Shown here piece after piece: positions 1 through 5,138 of a DNA stretch of 6,168 nt (positions are counted from its first letter, which is position 1; each line of letters starts with the position of its first letter). The stretch comes from Bacillota bacterium (GTDB lineage Bacteria > Bacillota > Limnochordia > Limnochordales > ZCTH02-B6). The translations under genes and the position numbers were made by a program. The stretch covers positions 1-6,168 of the forward strand of contig QGSR01000122.1 in NCBI GenBank assembly GCA_003387805.1, written 5' to 3'. A model generated the notes under the pieces. It worked only from the letters and a program-made list of their open reading frames with translations. It did not search any database and was not told the DNA's origin.

Positions 1-1016
1 GGCGTGCGCAGCGTCAAGACGCAGGGGACGGGCGCCCGGGCCCGCAGCACGACCCGCCCCGGCGGCCCATGGCCCCGGCCCGCGGGACGGTGCTCCGCGC
101 CGGCCCGGAGGCGTTCCCGGCTGCCCGGGCGGGAGCCGTCGTGAAGGCGAACAACCCCGCCCATCGGCACCTCCACGTCCCCGGCTTCCGCGAAAAACCG
201 AAACCCGGTCGCGTCCTGAAGGCCGTCGTACGCCACGTACGCCCGCCCTTCCCGCAGCGCCTCCAGCACCGCCCGTTTGTCGGCGGCCGCGTCGCCCGTC
301 CAGTCCCGGTCCAGCAGCACGTGGGTGCGCACGGCGCGGAACATGCGCCGGTACGAGTACAAAATGCCGTGGGCGTCGGCGCCGCCGATGCCGGGCACCC
401 GCCGGCCGCGGGCCCACGCCTCCCGGCAAAGCGCGTCCCACCAAGCCAGCGCCTCCGGAAAGGGACCGTCCACGAACCGGTCCGGCGCCGCCACGGCCGC
501 CGCCAGCCGCGGCAGCGTCGTCACGTCCGTCAGCCAGTCCACCGAATACGTCCAGATCTCCACGCCGGCAAAGCCCCGCACGTCCCGGGCCGTCCACGGA
601 AACGTCTTCAGCGGATATCGCCGGGGCGGCGGGTACACGGGGTGGGCCACGAAACCGAGGCCGCCGCGCCGGGCCACCTCCCTCACGTACGCGGGCGGGC
701 CCTCCTCTTTGGGCACCACCTCGTCCAGGCCCAGCGCGAGGAAATGATTGCCGTCGTCCGGGGAAATCTCGTACCCGAAGATGACCAGCGTCCGCCCGGC
801 GCGCCCGGCGGGCCGGGCTCCTTGAACGATCCGCCCGCGGCGGTCGTACCACCCTTCGTCCCCGTTTTCCAAACCCGCGAGGGTGTCGTGGTCGGTCACG
901 ATGACGAAGTCGAGGCCGGCCCGCACGGCCGCCTGCGCCACCCGGCGGACGGTGCCCGCGCCGTCCGAGTACCGGGTGTGAACATGGATGACACCGGTCT
1001 TGTCAAACAGCCGCAT
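1..1016 (-). CDS. PHP-domain metal-dependent phosphoesterase (3' end outside window)
   Basis: My translation of the minus strand is open from the ATG at 1016 to the window edge, giving 338 residues without a stop. The PHP metal-ligand pattern is complete: H11 and H13 (IHVHTRYSD), D18, H43 (TDHDT), E83, H91, H125 (FVAHP), and D214/H216 (GADAH). PHP proteins of this kind use two or three metal ions to hydrolyse phosphoesters, and many act on small phosphorylated molecules or nucleotides; the substrate here cannot be told. After about residue 270 comes an Arg/Gly/Pro-rich stretch, then VLRARAPVPCVL, which looks like the start of the C-terminal beta domain seen in long PHP proteins, so the gene probably runs some tens of codons further. 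The start is set by AGGGAGG 7-8 nt upstream. It is transcribed divergently from the CsoR-like gene. No signal peptide is visible, so it is probably cytoplasmic. Confidence 0.88.
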   Translation of the reverse strand, partial: MRLFDKTGVIHVHTRYSDGAGTVRRVAQAAVRAGLDFVIVTDHDTLAGLENGDEGWYDRRGRIVQGARPAGRAGRTLVIFGYEISPDDGNHFLALGLDEVVPKEEGPPAYVREVARRGGLGFVAHPVYPPPRRYPLKTFPWTARDVRGFAGVEIWTYSVDWLTDVTTLPRLAAAVAAPDRFVDGPFPEALAWWDALCREAWARGRRVPGIGGADAHGILYSYRRMFRAVRTHVLLDRDWTGDAAADKRAVLEALREGRAYVAYDGLQDATGFRFFAEAGDVEVPMGGVVRLHDGSRPGSRERLRAGAEHRPAGRGHGPPGRVVLRARAPVPCVLTLRT

Positions 1017-1238
1017 ACGGACCGCCTCCCTTGAGCGCCGGCGGGAAAGCACCGGACTGCTTCCCGACTGCTTCCGGACCGTTTCTCCGGGCGGGACCTG
1101 CCGGGCCTCGAGGCAAGGGCCGATGCGGCCGCCGGGATCCGCCGGCACTATATACTACTGTTGTTTCGTCCCCGGGCTCCTCTCGTCCGGTCTTCGCCGC
1201 CCGGCCGCCGCGGCGGGAGCCCGGAACCGCACCTTCGA

Positions 1239-1267
1239 TTGACACGCAATACCCCGCGGGGTATGTT
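1239..1267 (+). promoter_or_regulatory. SigmaA-type promoter of the CsoR/CstR-like gene
   Basis: A perfect -35 box TTGACA (1239-1244) is followed by a 17-nt spacer and the -10 box TATGTT (1262-1267). Transcription would start near 1274, about 20 nt before the GTG at 1293. The promoter lies inside the in-frame upstream extension of the coding frame, which argues against any earlier start. Confidence 0.85.
1249..1264. promoter_or_regulatory. Palindromic CsoR-family operator overlapping the -10 box
   Basis: ATACCCCGCGGGGTAT is a perfect 16-bp palindrome. Its form (TACCCC, short centre, GGGGTA) matches operators known for CsoR and CstR repressors. It fills the spacer and covers the first half of the -10 box, so a bound repressor would block RNA polymerase. 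Autoregulation of the adjacent gene is the natural inference. I saw no second copy in the window. Confidence 0.8.
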
Positions 1268-1278
1268 AGCCTTAAACG

Positions 1279-1287
1279 AAAGGAGGG
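1279..1287 (+). promoter_or_regulatory. Ribosome binding site deciding the GTG start of the CsoR/CstR-like gene
   Basis: AAAGGAGGG ends 5 nt before GTG 1293. The reading frame is open much further upstream, but only this start has a ribosome site, lies downstream of the promoter and gives the usual family length. Confidence 0.8.
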
Positions 1288-1292
1288 CGCCC

Positions 1293-1568
1293 GTGTCCAC
1301 GACGATCACGGATCCCGCCATCATCAAAGACTTGGTCGCCCGGCTGCGCCGCATCGAAGGGCAGGCCCGCGGCATTCAGCGCATGCTGGAGGAAGGCCGT
1401 TCCTGCGAGGACATCGTCACCCAGCTGAGCGCCCTGCGAAACGCCGTGGAAAAAGTGGCAACGCACGTCATTCTGGAGAACCTGGAGGCCTGCATTTTGT
1501 CCGGGCAGCCGGACATCGACCCGAAAGACGCCGTCCGGGAAGCAAAGCGCCTCATGCTGCGGCTCTAG
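1293..1568 (+). CDS. CsoR/RcnR-family transcriptional repressor, CstR-like (possible persulfide sensor)
   Basis: This 91-residue protein has the all-helical DUF156 fold signature: LVARLRRIEGQARGIQRMLE near the N-terminus, then SCEDIVTQLSALRNAV and ENLEAC. Family members are DNA-binding tetramers that leave the operator when a metal or sulfur species reacts with conserved residues. The copper sensor CsoR uses Cys-His-Cys with a Cys to His spacing of 25 and His to Cys of 4. Here those positions are C38, N63 and C67, so the copper-ligand His is Asn. From memory, the staphylococcal persulfide sensor CstR also has Asn there, within a similar EN-L-x-x-C motif. No N-terminal His of the RcnR/InrS type is present. 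The family call is firm; the ligand is inferred. No copper exporter, copper chaperone or sulfur-transferase gene is adjacent; downstream lie a tandem repeat and a DinB-like gene. The palindromic operator on its own promoter suggests autoregulation. Confidence 0.88.
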   Translation: MSTTITDPAIIKDLVARLRRIEGQARGIQRMLEEGRSCEDIVTQLSALRNAVEKVATHVILENLEACILSGQPDIDPKDAVREAKRLMLRL

Positions 1569-1595
1569 CCGGCCGGACCGTCTCCCCGGAGCACG

Positions 1596-1725
1596 CCCTC
1601 AGGCTGTGCGCGCAGCCCTGGCCCTGAGGCTGCACCCGCGGCCCTGGCCCTGAGGCTGCGCCCGCAGCCCGGGCTTCGAAACTGCGCCCGCAGCCCTTGC
1701 CCCGAGGCCGCTCCCGCAGCCCGGG
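1596..1725. repeat. Tandem array of five 26-bp repeats, each with an inverted repeat
   Basis: Copies begin at 1596, 1622, 1648, 1674 and 1700 with an exact 26-bp period. Copies 2 and 3 are nearly identical; copies 1, 4 and 5 diverge by several bases. The conserved core is GGCTGCGCCCGCAGCC, a 6-7 bp stem with a very short loop, so the array could form a row of hairpins in RNA or single-stranded DNA. The period is not a multiple of three, so it does not encode a repeated peptide. It fills the gap between the CsoR-like and DinB-like genes and has no T-tract, so it is not a standard intrinsic terminator. Confidence 0.85.
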
Positions 1726-1839
1726 GTCCTGCCCCGGCCCGCGACGGCGGATGCCGGCGCCGTCCGAAAGAGGATTCCCGCCCGGCGCGGGCTAAACATG
1801 ATGGGCGGAACACGACATGACACCGGGGAGGTTGACGGG

Positions 1840-2298
1840 ATGGACCTGCGGGAAACGCTGCGGGAGCAGCTGGGCAAGACCGGCAGGATGCTGCTGGGCG
1901 TCACCGGCGACGTGACCGAGGAGGAAGGGGCGGCCCGGCCCCAAGGCTTGGCGCCCATCGTCTGGCAGGTGGGCCACGTGACGTACTATGACGCCCTCCT
2001 GGTTCAGGAGGTGCTGGGCGGCCCGCTGGAAGTGCCGGAGCAGTACGGGGAATGGTTCAAGCAGGGCTCATCGGGCCAGGGCGACTTCCCGCCGCTGGCC
2101 GACGTGCGGGCCGCGGCCGAGCGGGTGCACGCCCGGGTGCTGGAGCTGGTCGACCGCGACCTGGCGCAGCCCCTGGACGGCGGCCCGGCTTATTCCGATC
2201 TGGGCAGCGCCCTCATGTTCACGCTGGTGCACCGGAGCTGGCACACCGGCAAAATCATGACCCTGCGGGCGCTGGTCGGCAAACCGATCATGTTCTGA
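1840..2298 (+). CDS. DinB/YfiT-like four-helix metal-binding protein
   Basis: The product has 152 residues. It matches the DinB-like helical-bundle superfamily, in which three His residues bind one metal ion: H46 in WQVGHVTYYD, and H131 and H135 in LVHRSWHTGKI near the C-terminus. The superfamily includes thiol S-transferases using bacillithiol or mycothiol, as well as stress proteins of unknown activity, so the reaction is not established here. Two start codons are possible. I chose ATG 1840 because GGGGAGG lies 8 nt upstream and the protein then begins directly with the first helix (MDLRETLREQ); ATG 1798 would add 14 residues and has no ribosome site. No promoter is obvious. It may be read from the CsoR-like promoter through the hairpin array, or have its own weak one. 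A stop and a long convergent gap follow before ddh. No signal peptide, so probably cytoplasmic. Confidence 0.85.
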   Translation: MDLRETLREQLGKTGRMLLGVTGDVTEEEGAARPQGLAPIVWQVGHVTYYDALLVQEVLGGPLEVPEQYGEWFKQGSSGQGDFPPLADVRAAAERVHARVLELVDRDLAQPLDGGPAYSDLGSALMFTLVHRSWHTGKIMTLRALVGKPIMF

Positions 2299-2377
2299 GC
2301 GCGGCCGGTTCCGCGGCATGGGCGGAGTTCGGCGGCGGAGGCGGAATGCAGCGGCCGAGCCGCAGTTCGGCTGTGAC

Positions 2378-2452
2378 GGCAAGGCTCCGCGGCAACGGCA
2401 AAGTCCGGTGCCAAGGCAAAGGTCAGCTGCAAAGGCAAACTCCCGTGAAAAA
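2378..2452. repeat. Degenerate GGCAA tandem repeat, four units of 18-19 bp
   Basis: GGCAA(A) recurs at 2378, 2397, 2415 and 2434, spaced 19, 18 and 19 bp, with partly similar sequence between. It lies in the non-coding gap between the convergent DinB-like and ddh genes. The copies are poor, so chance similarity or a decayed repeat are both possible. Confidence 0.45.
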
Positions 2453-2479
2453 CGAACGGCGGCTCACACGAGCCGCCGT
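2448..2479 (-). terminator. Intrinsic terminator of ddh, stem overlapping the last codons
   Basis: On the minus strand a 10-bp stem, ACGGCGGCTC (2479-2470) pairing with GAGCCGCCGT (2465-2456), encloses a GTGT loop and is followed by TCGTTTTTC (2455-2447). The ascending stem contains the last sense codons and the TGA stop (2466-2464) lies at the loop. Confidence 0.85.
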
Positions 2480-3363
2480 ATCAGATCTTCCTTGTCGCCC
2501 GGCAGCAAGTCCGCCGCGGGGATTTCCAGCATCGTGTACGCGCCGGGCGCGAGGCGCAGCGATGCCCGGGCGGCGGCCACCATCACCTGCGCCGTCAGCG
2601 CGGGGTTGTTGATGCGCATGTCGAAGGCGAACCGCTGATTGTGGGTGCGGCCCGAAACGCCTTTGCGCTCGATGCGCACGCCGTGGCCCACGTCCACCAG
2701 GTCGCGCACCGACGGCACCTGTATCACACGGGTGTCGTCGTTCTTGAAGTACGGATCGGCCAAAATCCGCTCCCGCACCGCATCCAGCGACGCGCCGGGC
2801 TCCAGCTCCACGTAGACGAGGCGGCGGTGCACCCCTGTACCCATGGGCACCGTCAGCGACACCGCGTCGGCCACGCCCTCCAGGGCCCGCACCACCGTGG
2901 AGTGGCCCATGCTGACGCCGGGCCCGAAATTGGTGTACGTGATGCCCCGGGGCGCCATGGCTTCCAGCAGCGCCCGCACCACTGAATCCGTCCCGGGATC
3001 CCAGCCGGCGGCCACCACGGCGACGCAGCCGCGAGCCTTGGCCGCCCCGTCCAGGCGCCGCCGCAGCGCCACCAGCTCGTCCCCGTGCAAGTCGAAGGAA
3101 TCGACGGTGTTGACGCCCGCGGCCAGGTACCGCTCGGCGGTTTCGGGCACGGCCCGGGTCGGCACGCACAACAGGGCCGCGTCGACACGGCCCAGCTCCT
3201 TCGGGTCCGTCACGACGGGAATCCGGTCCGGCATGCTCTCGTCCCGCTCCGCCCGGCGCCGCACGACGCCCGCCGGCTCCAGGTCCGGCGCCTCCAGCAG
3301 CGCGTCCAGCGCAAAACGCCCGATGTTTCCGTATCCGACGATGGCCACGCGGCCCTTCGCCAC
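2464..3363 (-). CDS. ddh: meso-diaminopimelate D-dehydrogenase
   Basis: The enzyme (EC 1.4.1.16) makes meso-diaminopimelate, the peptidoglycan cross-linking residue and lysine precursor, from tetrahydrodipicolinate, ammonia and NADPH in one step, bypassing the acyl-blocked routes. The 299-residue protein has the Rossmann motif GYGNIG at 10-15, RR at 35-36 suited to the NADP phosphate, and the family blocks AAGWDPGTDS (118-127), TNFGPGVSMGHS (144-155) and HNQRFAFDMRINNPAL (241-256). W121, F146, T171, R181 and H227 fall at the numbers I recall for the Symbiobacterium thermophilum enzyme, also 299 residues. The frame is open to an ATG at 3417, but GTG 3363 has AAGGAGGG 8 nt upstream and gives the standard length. 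It stands alone, without dap or lys neighbours, with its own terminator. Its promoter must lie in the 94 bp before the tRNA gene; I could not pick one. Cytoplasmic. Confidence 0.95.
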   Translation of the reverse strand: MAKGRVAIVGYGNIGRFALDALLEAPDLEPAGVVRRRAERDESMPDRIPVVTDPKELGRVDAALLCVPTRAVPETAERYLAAGVNTVDSFDLHGDELVALRRRLDGAAKARGCVAVVAAGWDPGTDSVVRALLEAMAPRGITYTNFGPGVSMGHSTVVRALEGVADAVSLTVPMGTGVHRRLVYVELEPGASLDAVRERILADPYFKNDDTRVIQVPSVRDLVDVGHGVRIERKGVSGRTHNQRFAFDMRINNPALTAQVMVAAARASLRLAPGAYTMLEIPAADLLPGDKEDLIRRLV

Positions 3364-3371
3364 CGCTGCCG

Positions 3372-3379
3372 CCCTCCTT
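3372..3379 (-). promoter_or_regulatory. Ribosome binding site deciding the GTG start of ddh
   Basis: Minus-strand AAGGAGGG sits 8 nt before GTG 3363. It selects this start over the 18-codon longer ATG 3417, whose extra residues are Arg-rich and unlike the family. Confidence 0.8.
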
Positions 3380-3417
3380 CGCACGCTTCCCCGGCGCCGC
3401 GGGTCCCGACTCCGCAT

Positions 3418-3446
3418 TTGACCGCAGCCCCGGCGTGCGATATATT
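3418..3446 (+). promoter_or_regulatory. Promoter of tRNA-Arg
   Basis: TTGACC (3418-3423), a 17-nt spacer, and TATATT (3441-3446) form a near-consensus sigmaA promoter. The start would be near 3453, about 5 nt before the mature tRNA, a short leader typical of a single tRNA gene. Confidence 0.85.
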
Positions 3447-3457
3447 TGACTTGGCAC

Positions 3458-3532
3458 GGCCCCGTAGCTCAGGGGATAGAGCGTCGGTCTCCTAAACCGA
3501 GAGCGCAGGTTCGAGTCCTGCCGGGGCCACCA
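3458..3532 (+). tRNA. tRNA-Arg, anticodon CCU (reads AGG)
   Basis: A complete 75-nt cloverleaf with encoded CCA. The acceptor stem GGCCCCG pairs with CGGGGCC (3522-3528), followed by A and CCA. D stem GCTC/GAGC; anticodon stem TCGGT/ACCGA with loop CTCCTAA, giving anticodon CCT at 3491-3493; T stem GCAGG/CCTGC with loop TTCGAGT. All stems pair perfectly. It decodes the AGG arginine codon. It has its own promoter and terminator, so it is a single-gene unit. The tRNA 3' end is a common integration site, but I found no repeated 3' fragment or integrase in the window. Confidence 0.97.
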
Positions 3533-3534
3533 CG

Positions 3535-3560
3535 AACCCCTTTGCCAAGGGGTTTTCTTC
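3535..3560 (+). terminator. Intrinsic terminator of tRNA-Arg
   Basis: AACCCCTT (3535-3542) and AAGGGGTT (3547-3554) form an 8-bp stem with loop TGCC, followed by TTCTTC. It begins 3 nt after the tRNA CCA end. Confidence 0.88.
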
Positions 3561-3699
3561 ATCTCGGCCTCTTCACTATGCAACACGCCCGGTCCCGGTG
3601 TCAAACACCTAGAGCCTCCCGAGCCGAAGCCTCACGAGGGCGCGCGCCCGTGACAAACGCGCACAGCCTTCCTGACCGAAGCCCCGCGTGCCGGCAGCG
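3561..3699. other. Gene-free stretch between two terminators
   Basis: This is the convergent gap between the tRNA unit and the OmpH/Skp gene. I see no ribosome site with a credible reading frame, no clear promoter and no strong repeat. Confidence 0.5.
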
Positions 3700-3730
3700 A
3701 AAAAGGGCGAGTGCGTCCGCCCTCGCCCTT
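3700..3730 (-). terminator. Intrinsic terminator of the OmpH/Skp-like gene
   Basis: On the minus strand AAGGGCGAG (3730-3722) pairs with CTCGCCCTT (3711-3703) across a 10-nt loop, and the run of T extends to 3700. It lies about 90 nt after the TAA stop at 3821. The plus strand lacks a T-tract, so it acts on the minus-strand gene. Confidence 0.78.
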
Positions 3731-3820
3731 CCTGTCCTTGATGTCCTTCGTCGGCGCAAGGCCGCCGGCCCCGGCGCTCCGCGGGAACCCTGCCGCGTGC
3801 CGCCTCCGCCGCGCCCGTCT

Positions 3821-4354
3821 TTAGTTCTCGGCGTCCTGCGCCGCCTCGTACAGCTCGTCGTACCGCTGGATCACGGCCAGGGTCAAATCGACGGCGTCCC
3901 GGTAATAGTGGGCCTGGCTGGCGTCGATGACGATGTCCAGGCCGCGCTCCTCGGCGATCATTTGCAGGATGACGCCGATGTCGGACAAGATCTGGTCCCG
4001 CAGCGTCTGCAGCAAAAAGTCCAGCTCCGCTTCAAAGCGCGCCACCGTCTCGTTGTACTCGGCCGCCGCGGCTTCCAGCTCGGCCAGGCGCCGGTCCCGC
4101 TCCTCGTCGCTCAGCGTGGCGTCGGTGAGCGACGCCTCCAGTTCCTGCAAGCGCTGTTCCATGGCCTGAACCTGTTCCCGGCGCTCGGCCAGCGCGGCCT
4201 GCAGAATGGCGTTGCCTTCCTGGCCCGCCTTCGACTCGTCCAGCACGTACGCGAGGTCGATGACGCCGATCCGGCTTTGCGCCGAGCCCACGGCGCCCAG
4301 CGCCAAAACCAAAGCCAAACCGAACAGCGTCGCGACGACGATCCGTCTCTTCAA
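3821..4354 (-). CDS. OmpH/Skp-family secreted coiled-coil protein
   Basis: This 177-residue protein has a signal peptide (KRR, hydrophobic core to about residue 23, likely cleavage after GSA at 25). The mature part starts with RIGVIDLAYVLDESKAGQEG, the typical Skp/OmpH N-terminal strand and helix. Residues about 50-125 are rich in Glu, Arg, Ala and Leu and predict a long coiled-coil hairpin with a turn near 77-83. The C-terminal part, GLDIVIDASQAHYYRDAVDLT, matches the family's closing strand. Skp is a trimeric periplasmic holdase for unfolded outer-membrane proteins. The start is TTG 4354, with GGGAGG 8 nt upstream. It has its own terminator and lies behind the SASP gene on the same strand, separated by that gene's terminator. 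In a spore-former it suggests an outer membrane, but Skp-like secreted proteins of unknown role may also occur in monoderms. The family call is good; the chaperone role is inferred. Confidence 0.85.
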   Translation of the reverse strand: MKRRIVVATLFGLALVLALGAVGSAQSRIGVIDLAYVLDESKAGQEGNAILQAALAERREQVQAMEQRLQELEASLTDATLSDEERDRRLAELEAAAAEYNETVARFEAELDFLLQTLRDQILSDIGVILQMIAEERGLDIVIDASQAHYYRDAVDLTLAVIQRYDELYEAAQDAEN

Positions 4355-4397
4355 CCCGTCCGCCTCCCGCTTGCGCGTGCAAAGATGTTCCCGCGGC

Positions 4398-4409
4398 GTG
4401 CCGCGGCAC
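4398..4409. promoter_or_regulatory. 12-bp palindrome in the leader of the OmpH/Skp-like gene
   Basis: GTGCCGCGGCAC is a perfect palindrome about 45 bp before the TTG start, next to a second CCGCGG (4391-4396). It might be an operator or an mRNA hairpin. GC-rich palindromes of this length can arise by chance in such DNA. Confidence 0.3.
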
Positions 4410-4476
4410 TCTTTATCGGTTCACCATCGCCTCGGACTCCCCTGCTTTTTGTTGCTTTATGGAAGAAAATGCAAGA

Positions 4477-4498
4477 AGCGCCTCCCGAAGGAGGCGCT
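4477..4498 (-). terminator. Intrinsic terminator of the SASP gene with cUUCGg tetraloop
   Basis: On the minus strand AGCGCCTCC (4498-4490), loop TTCG, GGAGGCGCT (4485-4477) form a 9-bp stem closed by C-G, the very stable cUUCGg tetraloop. The T-rich stretch TCTTGCATTTTCTT follows (4476-4463). The stem starts 26 nt after the stop codon. Confidence 0.85.
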
Positions 4499-4523
4499 GC
4501 CGTCGTACGCTTGCGTCGGCGGG

Positions 4524-4847
4524 TTACTGCGCCGGCGGCACCGGCACGTTGAACGGATTCGGCGTACCGCCGGTGGTGAACTGCTGCTGCTGAGGCTGCT
4601 GCAGACCCTGCCGGAAACCGGCCTGCACCTGCTGGGCGGTCTGCTGAATGAGAGCCTGCTCCGCGGCTGCGATCATGCGGCGGACCATGTTGCCGCCCAC
4701 GGCGCCGTTGACGCGGGCCGGCACGTCACCCAGGTAACCTTGATAATTCTGAATGCCCAGCTCCGACGCCACTTCCTGCTTCAGCTGCTCCAGCGCCTGC
4801 TGCGCGTTGGGCACCAGAACGGTGTTGCGCTTCTGGCCTGCGGCCAT
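4524..4847 (-). CDS. Alpha/beta-type small acid-soluble spore protein with extended Gln/Pro-rich tail
   Basis: SASPs coat and protect DNA in the dormant spore and are degraded at germination. The 107-residue protein carries both family blocks: LKQEVASELGI (22-32), which includes the germination-protease cleavage consensus (E-[IFV]-A-S-E), and VNGAVGGNMVRRMIAAAEQAL (46-66), matching the conserved GxVGGxMxKR DNA-binding segment. The usual family length is about 60-75 residues. Here residues 68-107 form an extra tail rich in Gln, Pro, Gly and Asn (QQ repeats, QPQQQQ at 84-89, PVPP near the end). The start ATG 4847 has AGGAGGTGA 6 nt upstream, the strongest ribosome site in the window. SASP genes are normally read by forespore sigmaG; I did not find a convincing sigmaG promoter upstream. 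It has its own terminator. The family call is firm; the tail's role is unknown. Confidence 0.93.
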   Translation of the reverse strand: MAAGQKRNTVLVPNAQQALEQLKQEVASELGIQNYQGYLGDVPARVNGAVGGNMVRRMIAAAEQALIQQTAQQVQAGFRQGLQQPQQQQFTTGGTPNPFNVPVPPAQ

Positions 4848-5138
4848 GTCGTGTCACCTCCTCGTTGCGTATTGTGCGCCGCCGCGCCGGCCGCGAGACT
4901 CTGTGAATGCTGGGAGGTTTGGCAAACCCGCTGCCGGCCGGACCGAGATTGGCCGCCGCGCCCCTTGGCCCGCACCACGCCCCGTCGCGCCTGTCCGCGC
5001 GTCTTTTCGCGGGCCGAGGCCCATAGAGCTAGCATGCGGGACGACTGTCCCGATGGCGATTTAGGACGAGCGCCGCTTACGATACTGCATAGTTTTGTGA
5101 AAGAATGTATGCAAAATATGGGAAAGGTGGCGAGAGCG
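4848..5138. other. Divergent intergenic region between the SASP and zinc-ribbon genes
   Basis: It should hold both promoters. The left part is GC-rich, with a short inverted repeat GGTTTGGCAAACC (4916-4928). A 6-bp hairpin CGGGAC-GACT-GTCCCG (5037-5052) has no T-tract. The stretch 5077-5120 is unusually AT-rich; it contains GATACT (5081-5086), a possible -10 box for the plus strand with a poor -35, and the inverted repeat TGCATA (5086-5091)/TATGCA (5108-5113). No promoter can be fixed with confidence. Confidence 0.4.

Noticed and set aside
69..1034. Long plus-strand open frames (69-1034, 277-747) opposite the PHP gene
   Set aside because: They are Arg/Pro/His-rich antisense shadows typical of GC-rich DNA, have no ribosome site, and the minus strand holds a complete PHP metal-site pattern.
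1147..1157. ACTATATACTA as a promoter for the PHP gene or an extra one for the CsoR-like gene
   Set aside because: No acceptable -35 box lies at 16-18 nt on either strand.
1596..1725. The 26-bp array as a CRISPR array
   Set aside because: The units are contiguous with no unique spacers, and no cas gene is present.
3458..3560. tRNA-Arg as an occupied integration (attachment) site
   Set aside because: No duplicated tRNA 3' fragment, integrase or change in gene content follows it in the window.
2423..3604. 393-residue minus-strand frame starting beyond the tRNA
   Set aside because: Its N-terminal part contains RQDSNLRSRFRRPTLYPLS, the well-known false peptide from reading a tRNA gene antisense, and the rest is ddh in the wrong frame.
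3446..4552. Plus-strand frame of 368 residues across the tRNA and the OmpH/Skp gene
   Set aside because: It runs through a tRNA and two terminators and opposes a gene with a signal peptide and family motifs; no ribosome site.
4861..4910. SigmaG promoter for the SASP gene
   Set aside because: The minus strand has a GCATTC-like -35 and a CACAATA-like -10, but they are about 28 nt apart, far from the required 17-18 nt.
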